In this document: positions 5,743 to 11,219 of the stretch, piece by piece | How positions within the stretch are numbered: the stretch's first letter is position 1 | How the letters are laid out: each line of letters opens with the position of its first letter | NCBI GenBank assembly: GCA_022508865.1 | Contig: JAFLUK010000039.1 | Span: 1-11,219 of the forward strand | Source of the DNA: Oscillospiraceae bacterium | Lineage (GTDB): Bacteria > Bacillota > Clostridia > Oscillospirales > Acutalibacteraceae | DNA length: 11,219 nt | Direction: 5' to 3' | Program-made: the position numbers and the translations under genes | Notes under the pieces: model-generated | What the model saw: only the letters and a program-made list of their open reading frames with translations | Databases searched by the model: none | Told to the model about the DNA's origin: nothing

Positions 5743-5877
5743 TTAGCAACCGCATCCGCAATTGTTATTGCAGCCACAGTCATTGTTGTTACCACAACCG
5801 CCGCCACAGCAACAAAGAATGATGATAACGAGAAGAATAATCCAACAGCAGTTTCCGCCGCCAAAGCAATTAAACAT
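5743..5877 (-). CDS. 44-residue Cys/Gly/Asn-rich peptide with central hydrophobic segment
   Basis: A small ORF starting MFNCFGGGNCCW, with a hydrophobic core (residues 12-21, WIILLVIIIL) and a C-terminal half of Cys-Gly and Asn repeats (CCCGGGCGNNN, then CGCNNNCGCGC). Twelve of 44 residues are cysteine: 4, 10, 11, 22-24, 28, 34, 36, 40, 42, 44. A good AAAGGGGG ribosome binding site lies about 9 nt before the ATG, and the shared terminator follows the stop. I recall similar small Cys/Gly-rich peptides in Clostridia, but no experimentally known function. Possibilities are a membrane-associated metal/redox peptide, a spore-related peptide, or a modified-peptide precursor, the last suggested only by the PqqD gene upstream. 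On the opposite strand the repeats create a spurious Thr/Ala-rich ORF. Confidence 0.7.
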   Translation of the reverse strand: MFNCFGGGNCCWIILLVIIILCCCGGGCGNNNDCGCNNNCGCGC

Positions 5878-5907
5878 AAGCGTTTTCCCCCTTTCTGTTT
5901 ACATTAC

Positions 5908-5937
5908 ATAGTATTAGAAAGGATAGAAAGTGTGCAA
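5908..5937 (-). promoter_or_regulatory. Possible promoter of the Cys-rich peptide gene
   Basis: On the minus strand TTGCAC (5937-5932), 18-bp spacer, TACTAT (5913-5908). Both boxes are imperfect. The AATACTA stretch also recalls the CATACTA -10 of sporulation sigma-F/G promoters, but the matching -35 spacing is off. Read-through from the nucleotidyltransferase operon is an alternative. Confidence 0.35.
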
Positions 5938-5943
5938 AATCGT

Positions 5944-5966
5944 AATAAAATTTTTATAATTTTATT
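5944..5966 (-). terminator. A/T-only hairpin after the nucleotidyltransferase gene, weak terminator at most
   Basis: AATAAAATT and AATTTTATT form a perfect 9-bp stem with a 5-nt loop, about 20 nt past the stop codon. It has no G-C pair, so it would terminate poorly; it may only attenuate read-through into the Cys-rich peptide gene. Confidence 0.3.
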
Positions 5967-5984
5967 TTGTCACCATTCTTGACT

Positions 5985-7160
5985 TTAAAGGCCTGCCAGC
6001 CTGTTGATGTGTTCCACATAGGAGTTTTTTTCTTTATTAAGGCTTTTAACCTCATTAATCTGCTCCTTAATAGCAGCAGGCTTACGGAAAATTGTGCTAA
6101 AGCCCTTGTGTATATAGCAAAAAGTAAGTAACCATCCATGCTTTTTAAGCACCGGGTAACGAATTGTCATTCCGCTTCTGCCAATAAACCATGCATTTTT
6201 AAAATACTTGATTTTATTAAAAAGGTAGTTATTGTGATTTGTTCCTGCCCCGCTGAATTCCGACATCGCAAAGAAAGTTTTCTCTCCGTGTGCACCGCTT
6301 ATATATACAAATCGGGCAAGCTTCCTCAATCTGTCAGTCTGTTCACCATTGTCAAACAACATTTTATAAATCTCTCTTACAGAGTTATCAAACTCAAACA
6401 ACCCGATTTTTTTGAGCTGTTCCTTAAGATATTTTCTTTCAAATGTCATTTTCTTCTCAATTACGTACATATCAAGAAAATACCTTACTCCTACCCCGCC
6501 CTTAATAAAGTGCTTGTACAGGTGGTAAAGAACATATATGTAAAAATCCTCATCTGTCATTTTGTAGCGGTAATCACTGCCGTCACATTTTATCGCTTTA
6601 TCAAAAGCAGCGCAAAAATACTTGTAGTGGTTTGATTTTGTGGGTGCAAGGGCAGAATGAATTTCAACTGCAATACTTTTGTTGTGATACTCAATATGAT
6701 AGTCATTGTTGTCAGTATGCTCAAGCTTACCCTGAAAGCCCATATTTTCCAATACTTTTTGAGCTTTCTCAAAATCCTTATCCTTGATAAGAATATCAAT
6801 ATCGTTACTGCTCCTGTAATTCACAACAGGATACAGGTGCTTAATTAAAATACCCTTTATGGGCAAATATGAAATATGCTCCCTTTCAAAGGCCCTAAAA
6901 ATCTTTTGTGCAAACAACTCCTGTTTAGCCTCACGCACAGACAGTTTGTAATAATAGTCTGCAAATTTGGTCATAACATCCTTGGGAACATCAAAGTCTT
7001 TAATCGTAAGATACACCATATTACAAACCTTGTGGTGTTTACAAAAAAAGAAAAAGTCTTCCCAGTCTATATCAAATTTTGGCGGTTGAGGTTTTTCATT
7101 ACAAACAAGTGCCTTTAAAAGACTTGCAAGATAATCCCCGTTTTGTAAATAAAAATCCAT
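5985..7160 (-). CDS. Nucleotidyltransferase-fold protein, NTP_transf_5 (PF14907) type
   Basis: A 391-residue protein. The N-terminal helical part (1-95) precedes a pol-beta-like nucleotidyltransferase core: PIKG with K102-G103, LYP at 109-111, R116, and the metal-binding pair D120-I-D122 in NDIDILI, then the family motif VEIH at 165-168. These are the expected catalytic features, so it is probably active, transferring a nucleotidyl group to an unknown acceptor. The C-terminal 200 residues are helical, end in a Lys-rich segment, and contain no membrane helix. Members of this family often occur with PqqD-like genes in capsule, lasso-peptide or other modified-peptide loci. Here it is the third gene of an operon, 26 nt after the PqqD stop, with an AAGGG site about 7 nt before the ATG. 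The substrate cannot be named. Confidence 0.8.
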   Translation of the reverse strand: MDFYLQNGDYLASLLKALVCNEKPQPPKFDIDWEDFFFFCKHHKVCNMVYLTIKDFDVPKDVMTKFADYYYKLSVREAKQELFAQKIFRAFEREHISYLPIKGILIKHLYPVVNYRSSNDIDILIKDKDFEKAQKVLENMGFQGKLEHTDNNDYHIEYHNKSIAVEIHSALAPTKSNHYKYFCAAFDKAIKCDGSDYRYKMTDEDFYIYVLYHLYKHFIKGGVGVRYFLDMYVIEKKMTFERKYLKEQLKKIGLFEFDNSVREIYKMLFDNGEQTDRLRKLARFVYISGAHGEKTFFAMSEFSGAGTNHNNYLFNKIKYFKNAWFIGRSGMTIRYPVLKKHGWLLTFCYIHKGFSTIFRKPAAIKEQINEVKSLNKEKNSYVEHINRLAGL

Positions 7161-7186
7161 AGTAATCCCTTGGAGCCATTATAATA

Positions 7187-7450
7187 TCAGACTATCAGTT
7201 TTGCTTCCTTTGCAATCTTAAGAAATTTATCCAAATCATTTTTGATTACCTGTTCAGGCGCATCATATCGGTCAACAATTCTTTGAAGAAGCTCTTCGTA
7301 TTCAATCTCCTGTTGAAGCTGTTCCCAGATAAAAAGTCCGCTTTTATTAAGGGTGATAAGACCGTTAAACTCATCCTCCACATCATCTATAGCTACAACG
7401 ATGTGGCAGTCTCCCATTGGTCTTGTCATATACCCGTCTTTGGCTTTCAT
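7187..7450 (-). CDS. PqqD-like peptide-binding protein (PF05402)
   Basis: 87 residues from the ATG at 7450. The PqqD fold is shown by the beta part (MKAKDGYMTRPMGDCHIVV), the central FNGLITLNKSGLFIWEQLQ, and a C-terminal three-helix winged-helix-like part ending DLDKFLKIAKEAKLIV. PqqD-like proteins bind the leader of a precursor peptide and hand it to a modifying enzyme, classically a radical SAM protein. A GTG three codons upstream (7459) could start a 90-residue form, but it lies inside the AAGGGTGA ribosome binding site, which is well placed for the ATG; the ATG is preferred. The ATG is one base after the stop of the upstream membrane-protein gene. No radical SAM or obvious precursor gene is adjacent, so its partner is unknown. 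Confidence 0.88.
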   Translation of the reverse strand: MKAKDGYMTRPMGDCHIVVAIDDVEDEFNGLITLNKSGLFIWEQLQQEIEYEELLQRIVDRYDAPEQVIKNDLDKFLKIAKEAKLIV

Positions 7451-7451
7451 T

Positions 7452-7673
7452 TTATTCACCCTTTTTGGTTCTTTTTATTTTCTTATTAATCTTCCTCATA
7501 TTGGCAATATTTGCAGCAAGTATTGCCCCCATAACAATTACCATCAGCAGTGGCATAAGTATAATAAGACCCATTTTGTGAATCAAACAATATACCAGCT
7601 CAAATATAGATGCTCCAAAAGCTACAGAGGATAAAACTATACCTATTACAGATAACACTTTATTTTTACGCAT
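7452..7673 (-). CDS. Small two-helix membrane protein, unknown function
   Basis: 73 residues: a basic start MRKNK, two hydrophobic segments (about 6-31 and 35-57) joined by a short turn with His-Lys, and a strongly basic tail (RKINKKIKRTKKGE). With the positive charges at both ends the likely topology is both termini inside. It is the first gene of the operon with the PqqD-like and nucleotidyltransferase genes, and its stop lies one base before the PqqD ATG, so coupled expression is likely. Only a weak GAGTGA ribosome binding site is visible. I do not recognise the family. A membrane partner or anchor for the two downstream proteins is a guess from position. Confidence 0.7.
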   Translation of the reverse strand: MRKNKVLSVIGIVLSSVAFGASIFELVYCLIHKMGLIILMPLLMVIVMGAILAANIANMRKINKKIKRTKKGE

Positions 7674-7713
7674 TTGTATTTCACTCTATTTTCTAAAGAT
7701 ATTTTACGAACAA

Positions 7714-7742
7714 ATGATAACACAATTGTTACAATTTTGCAA
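7714..7742 (-). promoter_or_regulatory. Promoter of the membrane protein-PqqD-nucleotidyltransferase operon
   Basis: On the minus strand TTGCAA (7742-7737), 17-bp spacer, TATCAT (7719-7714), with the TGn extension (TGTTATCAT). The predicted start is near 7707, about 34 nt before the first ATG. Confidence 0.65.
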
Positions 7743-7756
7743 TATATTTTTGTTGC

Positions 7757-7789
7757 AAAAAGGACTACCCTGAAAAATCAAGGTAGTCC
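7757..7789 (-). terminator. Intrinsic terminator of the glycosylase-PAP2-acyltransferase unit
   Basis: On the minus strand GGACTACC (7789-7782) pairs perfectly with GGTAGTCC (7769-7762); after one mismatch TGA/TCA extends the stem around a 4-nt loop, and five Ts (7761-7757) follow. It lies about 230 nt beyond the stop of the acyltransferase gene and immediately before the next operon promoter. Confidence 0.85.
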
Positions 7790-8021
7790 CTGTATAAAGG
7801 TCAGTATTTATTTTGGAGGCAATCAATAATGGTAATTGTGTCGGTGTAGCTTCTTTTTGTTTTAAATGATTTTCAGCTTTGCTTTGGTTTAATACTAATT
7901 TTATTTTAAGTTTGAAAGTTACAGAATGTTTAAGTGTTAAAATCAGTTTAATTTTTCAGAGGTTTTACCCTCTGGTATATTATATTCAAAAAAAGCATTT
8001 ATGACACTGAAATAACCGGCA
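7790..8021 (-). other. Gene-free 232-nt stretch before the terminator; possible 3' UTR or small RNA
   Basis: No ORF above trivial length is convincing on either strand. On the minus strand, just after the acyltransferase stop, there are seven Ts (7994-7988), then AATATAATATACC containing TATAAT (7984-7979) but no good -35, then a perfect 6-bp hairpin CAGAGG/CCTCTG (7974-7957), A/T-rich sequence, and finally the strong terminator. This could be a long 3' UTR, or a small RNA of about 200 nt started at the TATAAT. On the plus strand GGAGG (7815-7819) precedes an ATG, but that frame stops after six codons. Confidence 0.3.
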
Positions 8022-8687
8022 TTAATATTTTTCTGCAACCTCGCCAAGTCGTTTGTAAATTGAATTTTCAGGCACATAGCCCCTTACAAAGGACAAGGGA
8101 TAAACATTGCTGTTTTTGCCGATTACTGTACCCGGATTCAAAACAGAATTACAACCCACTTCAACATTATCTCCAAGCATTGCGCCAAACTTCTTTACAC
8201 CTGTTTCCACCTTTTGACCATCAATCATAACGGTAACAAGGCTTTTGTCGCTTTTCAGATTAGAGGTAATTGCGCCGGCCCCTGTGTGGGACATATATCC
8301 AAGGATACTGTCTCCGATATAGTTGTAGTGAGGTGTCTGCACCTTATTAAAGAGAATTGAATTTTTCAGTTCCGTAGAGTTTCCCACGGTTGCACCCTTG
8401 CCCACAATGGCATTACCTCTGATAAACGCACATTGACGAATTTCCGCATTTTCGTCAATAATGAGAGGCCCTGTAAGGCTTGCAGAGTCGGCAACTTTTG
8501 CAGACTTTGCCACCCATATGTTCTCTCCTCTTTTTTCATAAATTTCAGGGTCAAGGGTATTGCCCAGCTTTATGATAAAGTCACCAATGAGAGGAAGCGC
8601 CTCCCAAGGATATGTAAGACCCTGCAAAAGCTCTTTGGCAATGGTCTCCTCAAGGTTGTAGAGTTTTTTAATAGTAAGTTTTTCCAT
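8022..8687 (-). CDS. Left-handed beta-helix acyltransferase-like protein resembling the GlmU C-terminal domain
   Basis: 221 residues. An N-terminal helical segment (1-50, with LTYPWEALPLIGDFI) precedes hexapeptide-repeat coils from about 57 to 210 (for example IWVAKSAKVADSASLTGPLII and AIVGKGATVG). The stretch HYNYIGDSILG then GAGAITSN (residues 120-143) parallels HLTYLGDAEIG and IGAGTITCN of GlmU, which acetylates glucosamine-1-phosphate; H120 matches the GlmU catalytic histidine. The uridylyltransferase domain of GlmU is absent. Such proteins are often labelled UDP-N-acetylglucosamine pyrophosphorylase in Clostridia, which is misleading since only the acyltransferase half is present. The acceptor is unknown; sugar-nucleotide or cell-wall metabolism is likely. 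It follows the PAP2 gene by 47 nt and has a weak AGGT site 7 nt before the ATG. Confidence 0.85.
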   Translation of the reverse strand: MEKLTIKKLYNLEETIAKELLQGLTYPWEALPLIGDFIIKLGNTLDPEIYEKRGENIWVAKSAKVADSASLTGPLIIDENAEIRQCAFIRGNAIVGKGATVGNSTELKNSILFNKVQTPHYNYIGDSILGYMSHTGAGAITSNLKSDKSLVTVMIDGQKVETGVKKFGAMLGDNVEVGCNSVLNPGTVIGKNSNVYPLSFVRGYVPENSIYKRLGEVAEKY

Positions 8688-8734
8688 AATTATACCTATC
8701 TTTTCTTTTTATTTCACTGCACAAAATTATGCAA

Positions 8735-9292
8735 TTATGTTTTTTGAAGCAAGGACTTAATGCCGACTTTTTTTGTAAAATAGCAAACAACAATTGCTAC
8801 AAGTATACCAAAAATTATTCCCGCAATAACATCAGAGGGAAAATGAACAAACAAATACAGACGGGAAAATGATATAATTCCTGCAAGAATAAAGGCAGGC
8901 ACGCTCCATACCTTTCTCTTTATTGTAAGGAAAATCGCCGTGGCCGCTGCAAATGAGCTTGCAGAATGGTTTGAAGGGAAACTGTATGAGTCCGGTCTTG
9001 TAATAATCATATCAAAATCCGGTACCTGATAGCATGGTCTTACTCTGCAAACTATGTTTTTTATAATACCTTCTGCCAAAATAGTATCAACCGCCATTGC
9101 AATAAGAACGGCAAATCCGCAGTATCTTGTCTTTTTAAAGCAAATCAATACTACAGAAAGGACAATCCAAACCATACCGTTTTCTTCAATAAAGCTGAAG
9201 AACCACATAAGCACATCCATAGCCCTGCACTTAAAAATATCCTGTATCCAATATAAAATACTAAAGTCAATTTGTGTAATATAGTCTATCAT
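8735..9292 (-). CDS. PAP2-superfamily membrane phosphatase (lipid phosphatase-like)
   Basis: 185 residues with about five membrane helices. The three phosphatase motifs are present: K78-x6-R85-P86, PSNH at 106-109 (S-N-H in place of the usual S-G-H), and S143-R144-x5-H150-x3-D154. The family removes phosphate from lipid carriers such as undecaprenyl diphosphate or from phosphatidylglycerol phosphate or phosphatidate, on the outer face of the membrane. Length and motif order resemble BcrC-type undecaprenyl-diphosphate phosphatases, but the substrate is not settled by sequence. There is no usable ribosome binding site at normal distance, a stop codon lies in frame just upstream, and a -10 box ends 6 nt before the ATG, so the message may be leaderless. 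The gene lies between the glycosylase and the acyltransferase genes. Confidence 0.9.
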   Translation of the reverse strand: MIDYITQIDFSILYWIQDIFKCRAMDVLMWFFSFIEENGMVWIVLSVVLICFKKTRYCGFAVLIAMAVDTILAEGIIKNIVCRVRPCYQVPDFDMIITRPDSYSFPSNHSASSFAAATAIFLTIKRKVWSVPAFILAGIISFSRLYLFVHFPSDVIAGIIFGILVAIVVCYFTKKVGIKSLLQKT

Positions 9293-9298
9293 AGTTTA

Positions 9299-9339
9299 AG
9301 TATAACACACCTTCGCCTATATTTACAATATATGTAAAT
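9299..9339 (-). promoter_or_regulatory. Promoter and overlapping 19-bp palindrome upstream of the PAP2 gene
   Basis: On the minus strand a -10 TATACT (9304-9299) carries the TGn extension (TGTTATACT). TTGTAA (9328-9323) stands 18 bp upstream as a -35 and lies inside the perfect inverted repeat ATTTACA-N5-TGTAAAT (9321-9339), which starts right after the glycosylase stop codon. A repeat over the -35 box is a possible operator. It has no G-C-rich stem or T tract and does not look like a terminator. Confidence 0.5.
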
Positions 9340-10209
9340 CTATTCTTCAAATAAATCGGGATTCATTCTTGAATAATGGAAAATATACTGCTGTGCAATT
9401 CCTGCATATTCCCCAAAGTCATCAGGAGTCATATCAGGAAACAGCTTTTCCATTGCTCTTTTCATCCATACATCAAGGGGAAATGCCTCTATTCTGTGTA
9501 ATCCGAAAAGCAAAGTGCAGTCTGCCACCTTGTTGCCTACGCCCTTAATTTTGCAGAGTTCTGCTCTGGCTTCATTATATGGCGAGTTACGACAGAAATC
9601 AAGATTAACTTCACCACATGCAACCTTTCTTGCACCGTCAATTATATACTTATTTCTGAATCCTGCCCTCAGCGGCGCAAGGTCCTCGGGTTCAAGAACA
9701 GACAGCCTTTCCGCTGTGGGAAAGGTGTAAAAATCGGTACCCTCTATTTTATCACCAAAAGCAGTGCAAAGTCTGTGGACAATTCCCTTTATCCTCTTAA
9801 TATTATTGTTCTGACTTATAATAAAAGTACAAAGTGCCTCCCAAGGCTCTTGTTGCAAAATTCTGATACCCGGTGCAAATCCGGAAGCCTCTTCAAGCAC
9901 AGGGTGAATTTTTCCTATACTTTCCTTTATTCCAAGGTAATCAAGCTCCAAATCAAAGTAATTTTTCCAAATACTTAAAAAATCCTCTTCAGTTGTACCC
10001 TCAATTGTAAAAATGTCATTATCAATAGACACCCTTACCATTTTTCCGTAGGCAACACCGCAAAAGGATTTGTCCTGATTTTCTGTCCAACGAAAAGACT
10101 GACCGCAGTCCAGAGTTTCTGCCAAATCAAAGGAATTGATATTATGCACCAAGATAGAATTATCCTTTACCTCATACAGAATATTATTTACAGATTTTTT
10201 ATTTTTCAT
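9340..10209 (-). CDS. ogg: 8-oxoguanine DNA glycosylase/AP lyase of the eukaryote-like OGG1 type
   Basis: 289 residues with the OGG1 layout. The N-terminal domain has LDCGQSFRW (33-41). The HhH-GPD domain has the NNN loop SQNNNIKRI (132-140) with FG at 151-152, YI at 188-189, the helix-hairpin-helix IKGVGNKVADC (221-231), and FPLDVW (243-248). The catalytic lysine is K227 and the aspartate D246, 19 residues apart as in human OGG1 (K249/D268). The residue after V247 is Trp where the human enzyme has His. The enzyme excises 8-oxoG from DNA and nicks the AP site. Bacterial members such as Clostridium acetobutylicum Ogg are known; the group substitutes for or complements MutM. The start has a weak GGTGAT site, and a promoter lies about 20 nt upstream. 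Confidence 0.93.
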   Translation of the reverse strand: MKNKKSVNNILYEVKDNSILVHNINSFDLAETLDCGQSFRWTENQDKSFCGVAYGKMVRVSIDNDIFTIEGTTEEDFLSIWKNYFDLELDYLGIKESIGKIHPVLEEASGFAPGIRILQQEPWEALCTFIISQNNNIKRIKGIVHRLCTAFGDKIEGTDFYTFPTAERLSVLEPEDLAPLRAGFRNKYIIDGARKVACGEVNLDFCRNSPYNEARAELCKIKGVGNKVADCTLLFGLHRIEAFPLDVWMKRAMEKLFPDMTPDDFGEYAGIAQQYIFHYSRMNPDLFEE

Positions 10210-10323
10210 AATAAATCACCACAAATATTATAGCATAAAACAAAACAATATGATATACTAAAATTAAAGTAAAATGCGGGAAGTTACATTAATCGGCAAT
10301 TCCCCAACATAAGGAAGATGAAA
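10210..10323. promoter_or_regulatory. Divergent intergenic region with two extended -10 promoters
   Basis: Minus strand: TGCTATAAT (10235-10227) drives the glycosylase gene, without a clear -35. Plus strand: TGATATACT (10251-10259) drives the DUF6062-like gene, again without a good -35, predicted start near 10266. The two -10 boxes are about 20 bp apart. The plus-strand leader contains a small stem GGGAA/TTCCC (10278-10282 with 10300-10304) before the ribosome binding site. Confidence 0.55.
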
Positions 10324-10998
10324 ATGAAAGAAGATATACGTACCATACCTGTTAACGATATTTTTTCAGAACAAAAAGGCTGTCCATTTTGCACAATGGA
10401 AAAGATGCTGGAAAAAAACCAAATTGCCTACATTGTGGGCGATGCTATGATGGAACCAAACACAAGGATAGAAACAAACAAAAAAGGCTTTTGCCACAAA
10501 CATTTTTCTATGATGCAACAGGAAGGTAAAAAGCTTCCCAATGCGCTTATACTGGAAAGTCATTTGCAGGAGATTATAGACAGTATTCCAAAGGGTAAAA
10601 AGCCTGATAAAAAATTTCTTGCAAAAATCAGGGAGCTTACAAACAGTTGCTACATATGCGACAGAATAGACAGCAATATGAAGCACCTTATTGACATTAT
10701 TTTTACAGAATGGAAAAAGGGCAACGATTTCCAAACTCTTTACAAGAATCAATCCTATATCTGCCTTGAACACTATGGTAAGGTTATGGAACAGGCAATA
10801 GGTAATTTAAAAGGCAGTGCACTAACAGAATTTTCAGAAATTACAACAAATCTCTTTAAAGATTATCTCATGGATTTAAAAGATGACACAACCTATTTTT
10901 GCAGTATGTTCGACTATAGAAATCAAGGCAAGGACTGGGGCAAAAGCATTGATGTGATTGAAAGAGATATTGAATTTCTCACAAAGGAAAGGCCCTAA
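10324..10998 (+). CDS. DUF6062-like protein with two CxxC...CxxH putative metal sites
   Basis: 224 residues from the ATG at 10324; the ATG at 10318 adds two residues but sits only two bases from the AAGGAAG site, so 10324 is preferred and gives the family-like start MKEDIRTIPVND. Counting from the longer form, C22-PF-C25 is followed by C59-HK-H62, and C111-YI-C114 by C149-LE-H152: two copies of CxxC-x33/34-CxxH, about 89 residues apart. The first lies in a conserved-looking block (YIVGDAMMEPNTRIETNKKGFC). Each set could hold one zinc ion or iron-sulfur cofactor. No signal peptide or membrane helix is seen. I recognise it as a clostridial DUF6062-type protein from the GCPFC and MEPN...TN..GFC pattern; the function is not known. 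It is followed 9 nt later by a membrane protein gene in the same unit. Confidence 0.8.
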   Translation: MKEDIRTIPVNDIFSEQKGCPFCTMEKMLEKNQIAYIVGDAMMEPNTRIETNKKGFCHKHFSMMQQEGKKLPNALILESHLQEIIDSIPKGKKPDKKFLAKIRELTNSCYICDRIDSNMKHLIDIIFTEWKKGNDFQTLYKNQSYICLEHYGKVMEQAIGNLKGSALTEFSEITTNLFKDYLMDLKDDTTYFCSMFDYRNQGKDWGKSIDVIERDIEFLTKERP

Positions 10999-11007
10999 AC
11001 AAAAGCT

Positions 11008-11219
11008 ATGAAAAGAAAACAAAACTCTAAAAAGCAAAGGAAATTCAACAAAGAATTTTCTGTAATCATCTTGGGATTATTGCTGACAGTTTCCATAGTT
11101 CTATTCAATATTGCTTTTGATTTTGTGCCAAAAACCATGAGGTCATCAGAAATCCCAAAGGGAGACATTGAAGCTGCTGCCTCATACAAAAATAGAATTA
11201 TAAACCTGAACACAGCAGA
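11008..11219 (+). CDS. N-terminus of an unidentified membrane-anchored protein, cut by window edge
   Basis: The frame is open from the ATG at 11008 to the window end (70 complete codons). A very basic N-terminus (MKRKQNSKKQRKFNK) precedes one hydrophobic helix (about residues 18-37, SVIILGLLLTVSIVLFNIAF), then a polar stretch likely outside the cell (VPKTMRSSEIPKGDIEAAAS). This looks like a signal anchor or uncleaved signal. The gene starts 9 nt after the DUF6062-like stop; AGGAAAGG inside the end of that gene is about 15 nt from the ATG, rather far, so translation may depend on coupling. Too little is visible to name a family. Confidence 0.65.
   Translation, partial: MKRKQNSKKQRKFNKEFSVIILGLLLTVSIVLFNIAFDFVPKTMRSSEIPKGDIEAAASYKNRIINLNTA

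Noticed and set aside
5643..5864. 73-residue Ala/Val/Thr-rich ORF on the minus strand
   Set aside because: It overlaps the Cys-rich peptide in another frame, runs through the 12-bp terminator, and has no ribosome binding site of its own. Its composition is a frame shadow of Cys/Gly/Asn codons.
5710..5982. 90-residue Thr/Ala-rich ORF on the plus strand
   Set aside because: Its start lies inside the terminator loop and its repeats are the complement of the Cys-rich gene.
6138..6635. 165-residue plus-strand ORF
   Set aside because: Entirely antisense to the nucleotidyltransferase gene, which has clear catalytic motifs; no ribosome binding site or recognisable domain.
7187..7459. GTG start for the PqqD-like protein
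   Set aside because: The GTG is part of the AAGGGTGA ribosome binding site; the ATG three codons later has correct spacing and a family-like N-terminus.
7815..7847. GGAGG followed by ATG on the plus strand in the gap
   Set aside because: The frame stops after six codons and no promoter precedes it; chance or a decayed start.
8433..8747. 104-residue plus-strand ORF
   Set aside because: Antisense to the acyltransferase gene, with no family resemblance or start signal.

Overview
The window looks like a chromosomal segment from a low-GC Firmicute of class Clostridia, probably Oscillospirales/Ruminococcaceae-like. The clues are the gene order of the S10 ribosomal operon, AT-rich intergenic DNA, AAGGAGG-type ribosome binding sites, a small Cys/Gly/Asn-rich peptide, a DUF6062-type protein, and an L3 finger of the KRWN...THGSGP type. 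I see no rRNA, tRNA, CRISPR array, insertion sequence or phage gene.

Region 1 (1-4766, minus strand) is the 5' half of the S10 operon: rpsJ, rplC, rplD, rplW, rplB, rpsS, rplV, rpsC and the start of rplP, tightly packed, with an ATGA overlap (rplD/rplW) and a TAATG overlap (rpsC/rplP). A good sigma-A promoter (TTGTAA-17-TATAAT) lies about 275 nt upstream of rpsJ. The long leader between them holds mutually exclusive stems, an intrinsic-terminator-like hairpin with seven Ts, and a 13-bp bulged hairpin before the rpsJ ribosome binding site. This resembles a transcription attenuator and is the most interesting regulatory structure here.

Region 2 (4871-5742) has a 37-residue membrane peptide (minus) and, divergent from it, an orphan ATP:corrinoid adenosyltransferase (plus). 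A 12-bp bidirectional terminator separates the latter from a convergent minus-strand unit.

Region 3 (5743-7742, minus) is a compact operon with its own promoter: a two-helix membrane protein, a PqqD-like protein and an NTP_transf_5 nucleotidyltransferase. A 44-residue peptide with 12 cysteines follows 107 nt downstream. PqqD with no radical SAM enzyme, and a Cys-rich peptide next door, make this a candidate for an incomplete or unusual peptide/envelope modification locus. That link is inference.

Region 4 (7757-10235, minus) runs OGG1-type DNA glycosylase, PAP2 membrane phosphatase (possibly leaderless), and a GlmU-C-terminal-like left-handed beta-helix acyltransferase. It ends in a strong terminator about 230 nt after the last gene.

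Region 5 (10251-11219, plus) is divergent from the glycosylase: a DUF6062-like protein with two CxxC...CxxH modules, then the start of an unidentified membrane-anchored protein cut by the window end. Many promoters in the window have an extended -10 (TGnTATAAT-like).
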